Of a DNA stretch of 64,000 bases, positions 16,603 through 25,690 are shown one piece after another. The position numbers were made by a program, and so were the translations under genes. Location: contig CABIZO010000001.1 of the NCBI GenBank assembly GCA_902363255.1, positions 620,001-684,000 of the forward strand, read 5' to 3'. How positions within the stretch are numbered: the stretch's first letter is position 1; each line of letters starts with the position of its first letter. The notes beneath the pieces were generated by a model that was given only the letters and a program-made list of their open reading frames with translations, had not been told where the DNA came from and ran no database searches. This DNA is from Peptostreptococcaceae bacterium. GTDB lineage: Bacteria > Bacillota > Clostridia > Peptostreptococcales > Peptostreptococcaceae.

Positions 16603-17868
16603 ATGACTAAAGAACTATCTATGCAAGAACTATTAGACCAACAAGAACAACTACTTAGTTCAATACAAGTAGGGGAAACTATAACAGGTACTATAACTAA
16701 AATAAATAACGATGAAGTAACTGTAGGACTTAATGTAGGTTTTGATGGTGTAATACCAACAAGTGAATTAAACTTACAAAAAAATCAACAAGTTTCTGAT
16801 GTATATAAAGTAGGAGATAAAATATCTGCAGTTATAACTAAAGTATCAGAAAAAGACTGTACATTAAAATTATCTAAATTAAGATTAGATATAGTAAATG
16901 ATAAAAAAGAATTAGAACAAGCACATGCTGATCATAAAATAGTAACAGTAAATGTAGTGAAAACTATACAAAGAGGAGTATTTGCTGCATATAAATCAGT
17001 TGAAATATTTATACCAATATCTCAATTAAATACTAAATTTGTAAATGATACAAAAGAATACCAAGATGCTAATTTAGAAGTTTATATAATAGAGTTCAAT
17101 GAAAAAGCTAATAAAATAGTAGGTTCTCATAGAGAAGTATTACAAGAACGTTTAGATCAAGAGAGAAAAGCTAGAAAAGAAAGAATTCAAGCTGAAAGAG
17201 AAGCAGAAAGACAAAGAGTAAGAGAAGAAAGAGCGGCAGAAAAAGCTAGAGTTAAAGCTGAAAAAGAAGCATTAGTAGATTCTTTAGAAGTTGGACAAAA
17301 AAGACATGGTAAAGTAACTAATATAGTAAGTTACGGAGCTTTCATCGATTTAGGTGGAGTTGAAGGTTTAGCTCACATAAACAACTTATCTTGGAAGAGA
17401 GTAGAATCTGTAGAATCTGTACTTGAAGTTGGTCAAGAAGTTGATGTTTATGTATTAGATGTAAACAAAGAAACTCAAAGAATAGGATTAGCTTTAAAAG
17501 ATATAAACAACGATCCATGGGATTTAATAGCTAAAGAAGTAAAAGTTGACGACATAATAACTGGTAAAGTTGTTAGAATAATAGATAGAGGAGCTTTCGT
17601 TGAAATAAAAGAAGGTGTAGAAGCATACTTACCAATATCTCACTTAAAAGAAGAAAGAGTTGCAAACGTAAGTAGTGTTGTAAATCCTGGAGATGAAGTA
17701 ACAGTTAGAGTATTAACTTTCGATCCATCTCACAAGAGAATGTCTGTATCTATAAAAGACGTTAACAAAGAGCCAGAAGAAGATTACAGCGAATTCTTAA
17801 ATAAAGAAGAAGATTTAGGATCAACTATAGGTGATTTATTAAAAGGAAAATTAAATAATCAAGAATAA
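16603..17868 (+). CDS. S1 RNA-binding domain protein (ribosomal S1-like)
   Basis: The 421-residue protein has four S1/OB RNA-binding domains, at about residues 20-90, 100-180, 232-300 and 317-385. Domains 2 and 3 are separated by a long charged helix (about residues 182-228, runs of E, R, K and A), probably a coiled coil. The third and fourth domains have the classic GAFIDLGGVEGLAH and GAFVEIKEGVEAYLP cores. Clostridial S1-like proteins of this size assist ribosome-mRNA binding or RNA turnover. I chose ATG 16603 because GAAAGGATG lies just upstream; the GTG at 16585 would sit before that site. It is transcribed alone. Confidence 0.85.
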   Translation: MTKELSMQELLDQQEQLLSSIQVGETITGTITKINNDEVTVGLNVGFDGVIPTSELNLQKNQQVSDVYKVGDKISAVITKVSEKDCTLKLSKLRLDIVNDKKELEQAHADHKIVTVNVVKTIQRGVFAAYKSVEIFIPISQLNTKFVNDTKEYQDANLEVYIIEFNEKANKIVGSHREVLQERLDQERKARKERIQAEREAERQRVREERAAEKARVKAEKEALVDSLEVGQKRHGKVTNIVSYGAFIDLGGVEGLAHINNLSWKRVESVESVLEVGQEVDVYVLDVNKETQRIGLALKDINNDPWDLIAKEVKVDDIITGKVVRIIDRGAFVEIKEGVEAYLPISHLKEERVANVSSVVNPGDEVTVRVLTFDPSHKRMSVSIKDVNKEPEEDYSEFLNKEEDLGSTIGDLLKGKLNNQE

Positions 17869-17879
17869 TAAATAAATTT

Positions 17880-17909
17880 AAGCCATATTGCAATAGCTCT
17901 ATGGCTTTT
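17880..17909 (+). terminator. Terminator after the S1-domain gene
   Basis: Arms AAGCCATA and TATGGCTT with a 12-nt loop and a short T run. Confidence 0.65.
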
Positions 17910-17946
17910 AACATATTAAAATTTTTCAATGGAGGAGAAGACGTAT

Positions 17947-18651
17947 ATGAAAGGTATAATAGACTTACACACGCATGCCTTAGCAAGTGGACATGCATAT
18001 AGTACAGTAAAAGAAAATATAGAATATGCTAAAATTAATGGACTAAAATATTATGGTTTATCTGATCATGGTATTAATATGCCAGGAGGGCCACATCTGT
18101 TCTATTTCCAAAATTTAAAAGTAATACCTAGAGAAGTAAATGGAGTTAGAGTTCTAAAAGGAATGGAAGCTAATATTATAGATTATGATGGAAGTATTGA
18201 TGTAGATATTGAAAAGGGATTAGATTATTTAATAGCAAGTCTTCACACAGTATGCTTGGATCCTGGAACAAAAGAAGAAAATACAAGAGCAACTTTAAAT
18301 GCAATGGACCATGAATTAGTAAAAATTATAGGTCATCCAGATGACGGTAGATATCCATTAGACTATGAAGCTATCGTTAAAAAAGCTAAGGAAAAAAATA
18401 TATTATTAGAAGTAAACAACTCATCTTTAAATTCAGATTCATTTAGACCAAATGCACGTGAAAATTATAAAAAGCTACTTAGTTTATGTAAAGAATATAA
18501 AGTAAGAATTATATTAGGTAGTGATGCTCATATTTGTTATCAGGTAGGTATATTTGATAATGCACAAAAATTACTTGAAGAACTTGACTTTCCAAATGAA
18601 CTAGTAATTAACTATCACGAGGATGAGATAATAGAATTCTTTCAACTTTAA
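17947..18651 (+). CDS. PHP-domain phosphatase (YcdX family)
   Basis: The 234-residue protein has the metal-binding motifs of PHP phosphoesterases in order: DLHTHALASGHAYST, SDHG, GMEAN, ASLH, GHPDDGRYP, EVNNSS and LGSDAH. These residues bind a trinuclear metal site in E. coli YcdX, a broad phosphatase. The start at 17947 follows GGAGGAG by about 10 bases; ATG 17929 would overlap that ribosome site. It stands alone, closed by a terminator. The natural substrate is unknown. Confidence 0.88.
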   Translation: MKGIIDLHTHALASGHAYSTVKENIEYAKINGLKYYGLSDHGINMPGGPHLFYFQNLKVIPREVNGVRVLKGMEANIIDYDGSIDVDIEKGLDYLIASLHTVCLDPGTKEENTRATLNAMDHELVKIIGHPDDGRYPLDYEAIVKKAKEKNILLEVNNSSLNSDSFRPNARENYKKLLSLCKEYKVRIILGSDAHICYQVGIFDNAQKLLEELDFPNELVINYHEDEIIEFFQL

Positions 18652-18673
18652 AATTTAAGTTACAATTCAAATT

Positions 18674-18706
18674 AAAACCATATTATAAAATAATATGGTT
18701 TTTTAT
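18674..18706 (+). terminator. Terminator of the PHP phosphatase gene
   Basis: Arms AAAACCATATTAT and ATAATATGGTTTT around an AAA loop, with six T. Confidence 0.9.
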
Positions 18707-18826
18707 TTTGCACTTTTTTAACATTATTAAAATAAGTAAAAATATACAAAATAATACAAAATATAGTCGAAAAATGTTATAATAGAAAGTGATTTTAATA
18801 ATTAATGTTAATAGGGAGTTATGGGA

Positions 18827-19579
18827 ATGAAACAAAAGAAAGTATATAATACAATTGGAGTTATACTTTTATTTGGTGGTTTTTTATTGTTTTGTGGAGT
18901 GAAAAACTTAGTGCAAGCCAAAGAGTTAGCTACTAACAGTCAAGTATTGGAACAAGAGATATCTACTGTGAGTAATGAAGAAGAAGTAGATATGGAGTTA
19001 AATCGTATAAAAGAGCTAGTTAAAAATAATAAAAATGGAATAGCGAAGTTGGTAAATAAAGAAAATGGATTAAAATCAAGTTATGAACCAAGTGATTTAG
19101 TTGAACCAAATGTTAATAGTATAAAAAATAATATTTATTTAAGTAAGAGTGCTACTAATGACTTGGAAAAAATGTTTAAAGAGGCCAAAGAGGAAGGAAT
19201 GAATCTTTATTTAATAAGTGGATATAGGTCTAGTAGTTATCAAGCAAAGTTATATTCGAATTCTTTAATTCGTAAAGGTAAAGAATATACACAAAAGTAT
19301 GTATCAAAAGCAAATCATAGTGAGCATCAAACTGGTTTGGCAGTAGATATATCTGCAAAGTCTATAGGATATCAGCTAAGTCAATCGTTTGAAACGACAA
19401 AAGAAGGTAAATGGTTAGAAAAAAATGCACATAAATATGGTTTTATATTAAGATATAAAAAAGATAGAGTAGAAGATACCGGCTATGGCTTTGAACCATG
19501 GCATTTTAGATATGTAGGGTATGATATAGCTAAATATATTTATGAAAATGATTTAATACTTGAAGATTTATATAAATAA
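18827..19579 (+). CDS. D-alanyl-D-alanine carboxypeptidase, VanY type (peptidase M15B)
   Basis: A 250-residue membrane-anchored or secreted peptidase. It has an N-terminal hydrophobic segment (about residues 8-28), a linker, then the M15B catalytic domain with YLISGYRSSSYQ, the zinc motif SEHQTGLAVDI and the second metal/catalytic motif EPWHFRYVG. It trims the terminal D-alanine from peptidoglycan stem peptides. ATG 18827 is 8 bases from AGGGAG; ATG 18821 is too close to it. No vancomycin-resistance genes are adjacent, so this is probably ordinary wall remodelling. Confidence 0.9.
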   Translation: MKQKKVYNTIGVILLFGGFLLFCGVKNLVQAKELATNSQVLEQEISTVSNEEEVDMELNRIKELVKNNKNGIAKLVNKENGLKSSYEPSDLVEPNVNSIKNNIYLSKSATNDLEKMFKEAKEEGMNLYLISGYRSSSYQAKLYSNSLIRKGKEYTQKYVSKANHSEHQTGLAVDISAKSIGYQLSQSFETTKEGKWLEKNAHKYGFILRYKKDRVEDTGYGFEPWHFRYVGYDIAKYIYENDLILEDLYK

Positions 19580-19593
19580 CCTTTAAGGTATGT

Positions 19594-19624
19594 AAAAAAG
19601 CATCTAAATAAATAGATGCTTTTT
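19594..19624. terminator. Bidirectional terminator
   Basis: Arms AAAAGCATCTA and TAGATGCTTTT around AATAAA, between the convergent carboxypeptidase and CPBP protease genes. Confidence 0.88.
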
Positions 19625-19630
19625 AGTTTA

Positions 19631-20500
19631 TTAATTATTTACTGGAAATGTGGATTCAGTTCTAGGTAAAAATCCATTTTTTAAATATTTTTTATTTTTT
19701 AGTATAAACTTAATAAAAAAGAACATTCCTATTAAAAATAATAGTGAACCAAAGGATAAAGAAACTAGGGCATCGGTACTAGTAATTGGGGAAGAATCAA
19801 CAGGTGCATTAATGTCTAGTTGAGGTAAAAATGCAATTAAATTATTAAAAAAATGAACAGTCATTGGAATTAGTATATTTTTATATTTTATATATAAGAT
19901 ACAGCAAGCAATACCAAAAGCAAAGGCACCTATAATTGCTAACTCAATATGTAAAAGACCAAATACTAAGGAAGAAATTATCATTCCTAAATAAATATTA
20001 AATTTTCTGCTAATTCTTTTAAATATGATTGATCTAAAAAATAATTCCTCCATTAGAGGAGCACCAATAACAGTAATTAGCATGGATACGAATAAACCAC
20101 CATAAGTTGAAACTTCTGATACTGAAGATTCAGATAAAAGGTCATTTAACATATATGGAAAAGTAAAATAAACGATACTGATTGATAATAAACTAATACC
20201 CATTGAAAGACATAATTGAGTAGCTACAACACTACCTAGCTCTTTTATATTTACTTTTTTTGTATAATCTTTAATCATTAATAATAATTTATTTTTACTA
20301 ATTCTAAATTTATATAAGAGTATTATAATAAATAAAATAGTAGATATTAAAGATAATAAGTTATTATCATCTATTAAATCTATGCCATAAAATATATAAG
20401 CAAAATATGCTCCAAATATAACAATAACCATAGTGAAAATGTACCAAAACACAGCTGATAAAATTTTTACATCCTTAAACTCTTTTGTAAAATCCGACAT
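19631..20500 (-). CDS. CPBP family intramembrane metalloprotease (CAAX/Abi)
   Basis: The 289-residue protein has about eight membrane segments and the three Abi/CPBP motifs: EELFFRSIIFKRI (double glutamate), GLLHIEL (histidine) and HFFNN (histidine). Bacterial members include peptide-immunity and bacteriocin-maturation proteases as well as proteins of unknown role. No bacteriocin gene is visible nearby. AGGAGG precedes the start on the minus strand. It is divergent from ftsH. Confidence 0.88.
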   Translation of the reverse strand: MSDFTKEFKDVKILSAVFWYIFTMVIVIFGAYFAYIFYGIDLIDDNNLLSLISTILFIIILLYKFRISKNKLLLMIKDYTKKVNIKELGSVVATQLCLSMGISLLSISIVYFTFPYMLNDLLSESSVSEVSTYGGLFVSMLITVIGAPLMEELFFRSIIFKRISRKFNIYLGMIISSLVFGLLHIELAIIGAFAFGIACCILYIKYKNILIPMTVHFFNNLIAFLPQLDINAPVDSSPITSTDALVSLSFGSLLFLIGMFFFIKFILKNKKYLKNGFLPRTESTFPVNN

Positions 20501-20631
20501 ACTAATCCTCCTTATATTTGAATATTAATAATTCATAATAAATTCATATTAACACTATATAATTATTTATTATAAAAAATGTGAAAAATACACAAAATCA
20601 ATATAAACACAAAAATATAGTATCAGAAATA

Positions 20632-20660
20632 TTGACAAAATACTTTGTTAAATTTACTAT
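20632..20660 (+). promoter_or_regulatory. Sigma-A promoter of ftsH
   Basis: TTGACA, a 17-base spacer and TACTAT. Transcription from here begins after the upstream in-frame GTG at 20581 and therefore supports the start at 20767. Confidence 0.7.
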
Positions 20661-20766
20661 TTTATATAAGTCATTTTATAACTTTATAACATTATATTTA
20701 ATGTTAAGGATATATATGATGGGTATATATAGTAACAAATATAGAAAATTAATTAGGAGATATCTT

Positions 20767-22788
20767 ATGAAAGAAAAAAAACCTCAAAAAAAATCATGGT
20801 TATATTATTATGGGATAATACTTCTTTTACTAGTAGTACTTAATTCATTTATTTTTCCAGCCTTATATAATATGAGTGGAAAAGTAGAAAATGTGGATTA
20901 CGGAACATTCCTTACAATGGTTGATGAAGGAAAAGTAAACCAAGTAGACATTGATAATTCAAAGCAGATTACTTTTACTGTTAAAGATGAAAAGGATAAG
21001 GTTTACGTAACTGGTCAAATGAATGATAATGAATTAGTAAATCGTTTATATGACGCAGGCGTGACAAAGTTCAACCAAGAAATACCTAAACAAGATTCAC
21101 CTCTTGTAGATTTTATTCTTTATTGGATTTTACCAACAATTTTAATGGTTGCTTTACTAAACTTTATGATGAAAAGAATGACTAATAGAATGGGTGGCAG
21201 AGGTGGCCCAATGCAATTTGGTAAGAGTAATGCAAAAATATATGTAGAGGCACAAACAGGAAAGACTTTTGAAGATGTGGCAGGACAAGATGAAGCAAAA
21301 GAATCATTAACTGAAATAGTGGATTTCTTACATAATCCTAAAAAGTATGAAGAAATAGGTGCATCAATGCCAAAAGGTGCTTTACTTGTAGGGCCTCCAG
21401 GTACAGGTAAAACTTTACTTGCAAAGGCAGTTGCTGGGGAAGCAAAAGTGCCATTCTTCTCAATCTCAGGATCTGAGTTTGTGGAGATGTTTGTTGGTAT
21501 GGGTGCTGCAAAAGTTAGAGATTTATTTAAACAAGCTCAAGAAAAAGCTCCATGTATCGTATTTATAGACGAGATAGATACTATAGGTAAAAAACGTGAT
21601 GGTGGAGGAATGGGTGGTAATGACGAGAGAGAACAAACTCTTAACCAATTACTAACTGAAATGGATGGGTTTGATGGTAAAAAAGGTGTTGTAATACTTG
21701 CAGCAACTAATAGACCAGAATCTCTAGACAAAGCTCTACTTAGACCAGGTCGTTTTGACAGAAGAGTGCCAGTAGAACTTCCTGATTTAAAAGGTCGTGA
21801 AGATATACTAAAAGTTCATGCTAAAAAAGTTAAAATGGATGAAGATGTTGATTTTAATGGAATAGCTAGAGCAACAGCTGGAGCTAGTGGTGCAGAACTT
21901 GCAAACATAGTAAATGAAGCAGCACTTAGAGCTGTTAGACTTGGAAGACATAAAGCTACTCAAGCTGATTTAGAAGAATCTGTAGAAGTAATAATAGCAG
22001 GATACCAAAGAAAAGCAGCTGTGATTTCTCCAAGAGAAAAGAAAATAGTAGCTTATCACGAAATAGGTCATGCATTAGTTGCAGCTAAACAAACAGAATC
22101 TGCACCAGTGCATAAGATTACGATTATCCCTCGTACATCTGGAGCATTAGGGTACACTATGCAAGTTGAAGAAGGCGAAAGAGTACTTATGTCTAAGGAA
22201 GAAGCATTCAATAAAATAGCAACATTTACAGGTGGTCGTGCTGCGGAAGAAATTATATTTAACTCTTTCACAACAGGCGCGTCTAATGATATAGAACAAG
22301 CAACAAGAATAGCTAGAGCTATGGTTACTCGTTACGGAATGAGTGAAGAATTTGATATGATGGCTCTTGAAACTGTAACTAATCAATATTTAGGTGGAGA
22401 TACATCACTTATGTGTTCACCAGAAGCATCAGCTAAAATTGATAAAGAAGTACTAAGCATAATAAAATCTGCCCATGATAAAGCCAAAAAAATACTTGAA
22501 GAAAATATTGATAAATTACACGAGCTTTCTGAGTTCTTATTAGAAAAAGAAACTATCACAGGTGAAGAATTTATGGAAATATTAAACGGAAAATCTGTGG
22601 ACGAAGTTAAAGAAGAGCATGATGCTAAAGAAGAAGCTAAAAAAGAAGCAGAAAGACTTGAGCTTGAAGAATCTAAACAAGAAGAAAAAGCTAAAGAACA
22701 ACAAAAACGCATAGAAGAAAAACTTCAAGAAATTGAAGAAGATGTTGTAGTAGAAGATGTTAACACTACTGAGAATGAAGATAAATAG
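20767..22788 (+). CDS. ftsH: ATP-dependent zinc metalloprotease FtsH
   Basis: The 673-residue membrane-bound AAA+ protease degrades misfolded membrane proteins and short-lived regulators. It has two membrane segments (about residues 14-33 and 115-135) around a small extracytoplasmic domain, Walker A GPPGTGKT (209-216), Walker B IVFIDEID, the second region of homology ending RPGRFDR, and the zinc site HEIGH (431-435). The C-terminal tail of about 55 residues is rich in Glu and Lys. GGAGA about 6 bases upstream marks ATG 20767. A longer frame opens at 20581, but the promoter lies inside it. Confidence 0.97.
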   Translation: MKEKKPQKKSWLYYYGIILLLLVVLNSFIFPALYNMSGKVENVDYGTFLTMVDEGKVNQVDIDNSKQITFTVKDEKDKVYVTGQMNDNELVNRLYDAGVTKFNQEIPKQDSPLVDFILYWILPTILMVALLNFMMKRMTNRMGGRGGPMQFGKSNAKIYVEAQTGKTFEDVAGQDEAKESLTEIVDFLHNPKKYEEIGASMPKGALLVGPPGTGKTLLAKAVAGEAKVPFFSISGSEFVEMFVGMGAAKVRDLFKQAQEKAPCIVFIDEIDTIGKKRDGGGMGGNDEREQTLNQLLTEMDGFDGKKGVVILAATNRPESLDKALLRPGRFDRRVPVELPDLKGREDILKVHAKKVKMDEDVDFNGIARATAGASGAELANIVNEAALRAVRLGRHKATQADLEESVEVIIAGYQRKAAVISPREKKIVAYHEIGHALVAAKQTESAPVHKITIIPRTSGALGYTMQVEEGERVLMSKEEAFNKIATFTGGRAAEEIIFNSFTTGASNDIEQATRIARAMVTRYGMSEEFDMMALETVTNQYLGGDTSLMCSPEASAKIDKEVLSIIKSAHDKAKKILEENIDKLHELSEFLLEKETITGEEFMEILNGKSVDEVKEEHDAKEEAKKEAERLELEESKQEEKAKEQQKRIEEKLQEIEEDVVVEDVNTTENEDK

Positions 22789-22803
22789 GTTTAATATTAG
22801 TAT

Positions 22804-22833
22804 TAGCACCAACGTAAAAGTTGGTGCTTTTTT
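22804..22833 (+). terminator. Terminator of ftsH
   Basis: Arms AGCACCAAC and GTTGGTGCT with a GTAAAA loop and six T. Confidence 0.92.
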
Positions 22834-23079
22834 GCGTAAAAATACATCTAGAAAGGATGTAACAAAAAAGTTACTTGTTTTTGCTTCAATCTTTAGATAG
22901 GAATGGAAACTAAGAGTAATATAAGAAGTATAGCAAGAGACAAACTGAAATGAAATATACAAATAAATTAACAATTTTACTTGCAATGGAGTTACAATTT
23001 ATATTATAAAAATAGATAATTAAACTAAAAATTGTCAAATATAAATAGAAATAAAATATGAATTTTCATGGAGGAAAAG

Positions 23080-24228
23080 ATGAATAAACTAAAAGATATA
23101 AAATTAAAAAATCAACTTATAATATCTACATACATAATGATTTTTCTTTTATTTATACTAAAGCCAACACTTATACCAGGTATACTTAGTAAGTTAATGA
23201 CAGCTTTTAAACCATTTATAATAGGTGGAGTAATTGCCTTTTTAATAAACTTGCCAATGAAACTTATAGAAGAAAAAATTGTAATACCATTATGTAAAGC
23301 ACATAAAGAACTAAAGAATATGTCTAGGGTTATATCGCTAGTATACACACTCTTAATTGTAGTAATTATAATTTGGATATTTATCAGCTATATAGTACCT
23401 CAACTAGCTGATAGTTTAAGATCTTTGACAAATAATATTCCACATTATATAAGTGGCCTTCAAAATGAAATATTGAATAAAGTAGATACGTTAGATATGT
23501 TGAAAAATACATCTTTTGATATACAATCTATGATACAGAAATTTTTAGCTTTTGTTCAAAATTTTATTAATATGTTTATTTCTAATATATTTAACTTTAC
23601 AGTAGGAATAACAAACTTCTTTATGAATTTGTTTTTGGGAATAATAATATCTATGTATATCTTACTTAGTAAAGAAAAGTTAATTTTACAATTTAAAAAG
23701 CTTATATATGCGTTTTTAGATGAGAAAAAATGTGAAAAAATAATATATATTTTAAAATTAACAAATAACAAATTTTCTAGATTTATATTAGGTCAATCAA
23801 TTGATGGATTAATACTTGGAACAGCATTTTTTATTGTTTTTTCTTTGGTGGATATACCTTTTGCTTTGCTAATAAGTATAATGATACCTATTTTAAATTT
23901 TATTCCTATATTTGGGACCTATGTAGGTATAGCAATATCTGCTTTTATAATTTTGATGGTAAAACCAACATCAGTTTTATTATTTTTAGTTTTAGTATTT
24001 ACAATTCAACAACTAGATGGAAAGTTTGTTTATCCTGTTGTAGTAGGAAATTCTTTAGGTCTTTCTCCACTTTGGATATTACTAGCTATTGTTGTAGGTG
24101 GAAATTTATTTGGAGTAGTTGGTATGATACTTGGAATGCCTCTTACTAGCGTGGTTTATGAATTATCATCAAAAGCAATAAATGATAGGATTAATAAGAA
24201 AAATATTACATTTAAAAAGGTTGAGTAA
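23080..24228 (+). CDS. AI-2E family transporter (PerM/YhhT-like permease)
   Basis: The 382-residue membrane protein has paired N-terminal helices, a soluble segment around residues 95-150, and a C-terminal bundle with the family signature (IPILNFIPIFGTYVG, QQLDGKFVYPVVVGNSLGLSPLWIL). The name comes from one E. coli member linked to autoinducer-2 export; other members are Na+/H+ antiporters or unknown. ATG 23080 is 5 bases from GGAGG, while ATG 23068 overlaps that site. It is transcribed alone. Confidence 0.9.
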   Translation: MNKLKDIKLKNQLIISTYIMIFLLFILKPTLIPGILSKLMTAFKPFIIGGVIAFLINLPMKLIEEKIVIPLCKAHKELKNMSRVISLVYTLLIVVIIIWIFISYIVPQLADSLRSLTNNIPHYISGLQNEILNKVDTLDMLKNTSFDIQSMIQKFLAFVQNFINMFISNIFNFTVGITNFFMNLFLGIIISMYILLSKEKLILQFKKLIYAFLDEKKCEKIIYILKLTNNKFSRFILGQSIDGLILGTAFFIVFSLVDIPFALLISIMIPILNFIPIFGTYVGIAISAFIILMVKPTSVLLFLVLVFTIQQLDGKFVYPVVVGNSLGLSPLWILLAIVVGGNLFGVVGMILGMPLTSVVYELSSKAINDRINKKNITFKKVE

Positions 24229-24260
24229 ATATAAATTTATGTTAAAAATAATTTTTATAG

Positions 24261-24289
24261 TTGACAAATATAATTAAAATGCATAGTAT
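24261..24289 (+). promoter_or_regulatory. Sigma-A promoter of the serine-synthesis aminotransferase
   Basis: Perfect TTGACA, 17-base spacer and TAGTAT, about 118 bases before the start at 24407. Confidence 0.6.
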
Positions 24290-24406
24290 AAATATTAATT
24301 AAAATAATCATGAGTTAAAAAATATAATAATTTATAATATTATTTATCAAAATTATGGTTATAATAATAATTAATTCATTTAATAAATAAGAAAGGAGGT
24401 AAAATT

Positions 24407-25477
24407 ATGAGTAAAAAACTATTTATACCAGGACCAATAGATGTAAGTGAAGATGTATTAGCACAAATGGCTAACCAAGTTATAAGCCATAGAGGAAGTG
24501 AAGCATCAGCTTTACAAGAAGCAATAACAGAAAAACTTCAAGATTTATTCTATACAAAAAATAATATTTTATTATCAACATCCTCCGGTAGCGGCCTAAT
24601 GGAAGGCTCCATTCGCTCCTGTACATTAAAAAGAGCAGCAGTACTGTCCTGTGGTTCATTTGGAGACAGATGGTACAAGATGGGCGTATTAAATGGTGTT
24701 CCAGCGGATTTATTTAAAGTCGAATTAGGAAAAGCTATTGAGCCAGAAATGGTTGATAAGGTATTATCTACGAATAAATATGATACGGTCATGGTAACTC
24801 ATAATGAGACCTCAACTGGAATTGCTAATCCAATCAAAGAAATTGGAGAAGTAATTAAAAAATATGATGATATCGTTTATTGTGTAGATGCTGTTAGTTC
24901 AGCAGGTGGTATAAAAATTGAAGTCGATGAGTCAAATATAGATATTTGTTTAACTTCAGTCCAAAAAGCTTTAGGACTACCACCAGGAATGTCTCTTTGC
25001 ACCTTCTCAGAAAAGGCAAAGAAAAGAGCAGAAAAAGTACCTAATCGGGGTTATTATTTTGATTTACTCGCCATCTATGAGTATATCCAGAATAAAAATT
25101 ATCAATACCCTTCAACACCTTCCCTTTCACATATGTTCGCTTTAAATTTCCAACTTGAAAAAATCTTAAAAGAAGGCCTAGATAATAGATTTAGACGTCA
25201 TGAAGAAATGGCAAATCTAGTTAGAAAATGGGCTCAGGAACACTTCCAAATTTTTACCGATGTAAATTATTTGTCTAATACCCTTACTGTTATCGAAAAC
25301 ACACAAGGAATCAGTGTATCAAATCTCAATAAAAAATTACAGGAAAGAGGCTTTTTAATAGCAAATGGATATGGAGACCTTAAGGAGAAAACATTTAGAA
25401 TTTCTCACATGGGCGATTATACAGTACAAGATGTAAATGAATTATTAGCTAATATTAATGATATTTTAGGATTTTAA
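24407..25477 (+). CDS. Class V aminotransferase (serine/phosphoserine or alanine-glyoxylate type)
   Basis: A 356-residue PLP enzyme of the alanine-glyoxylate/serine-pyruvate group. The substrate-loop start is PGPIDVSEDVLAQM, followed by SSGSGLMEG, VTHNETSTG, the cofactor aspartate in YCVDAVSS and the PLP lysine in SVQKALGLPPG. Placed before serA and a DUF1015 gene, it probably supplies the transamination step to (phospho)serine in place of a classical SerC; this is inference from context. The ribosome site AAAGGAGG is excellent. Codon choice changes inside the gene: the first 170 or so bases use ATA for isoleucine like the neighbours. From about 24590 on, ATT/ATC, TCC, GGC, GTC, CGC and CGG appear, suggesting a mosaic or transferred segment. 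Confidence 0.85.
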   Translation: MSKKLFIPGPIDVSEDVLAQMANQVISHRGSEASALQEAITEKLQDLFYTKNNILLSTSSGSGLMEGSIRSCTLKRAAVLSCGSFGDRWYKMGVLNGVPADLFKVELGKAIEPEMVDKVLSTNKYDTVMVTHNETSTGIANPIKEIGEVIKKYDDIVYCVDAVSSAGGIKIEVDESNIDICLTSVQKALGLPPGMSLCTFSEKAKKRAEKVPNRGYYFDLLAIYEYIQNKNYQYPSTPSLSHMFALNFQLEKILKEGLDNRFRRHEEMANLVRKWAQEHFQIFTDVNYLSNTLTVIENTQGISVSNLNKKLQERGFLIANGYGDLKEKTFRISHMGDYTVQDVNELLANINDILGF

Positions 25478-25594
25478 TATTAGAAAATTTAATTTGTCTT
25501 ATTTGTTGTACTTAATTTTAATTTCAAAATAATAATTTAAATATTGAGAAATTTCTTAATATTTATTTAGGTAAAAAATTTTAAGGATAAATTT

Positions 25595-25678
25595 AAATCG
25601 AAGCGAACTTTGATCAACGGATATATCTTAAGTAGTAATAAGGGTATATCGTTGGAGAAATGAACGCAGTGAATTTTG
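25595..25678 (+). promoter_or_regulatory. Dyad-symmetric leader element before serA (copy 1)
   Basis: A stem of about 15 bp is formed by CAACG/CGTTG (25615-25619 with 25650-25654), ATATA/TATAT and TCTTA/TAAGG, with single bulged G residues at 25620 and 25644 and an 8-nt loop. It is flanked by GAAGCGAACTTTGA and TGAACGCAGTGAATTTT. A related element lies before the radical SAM gene at 48173. It ends at the serA ribosome site, so it could be a structured 5' leader. No known riboswitch class was recognised. Confidence 0.5.
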
Positions 25679-25690
25679 GAGGTAGTTAAT

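Noticed and set aside
20581..20766. In-frame extension of FtsH starting at GTG 20581
   Set aside because: A good promoter (TTGACA-N17-TACTAT, 20632-20660) lies inside the extension, and the ribosome site GGAGA is at ATG 20767, where known FtsH proteins start.
22834..23079. Small hairpin GTAAC...GTTAC and a 16-codon frame at about 22904 after ftsH
   Set aside because: The stem is only five pairs and the frame's ribosome site is too close to its ATG; nothing supports function.
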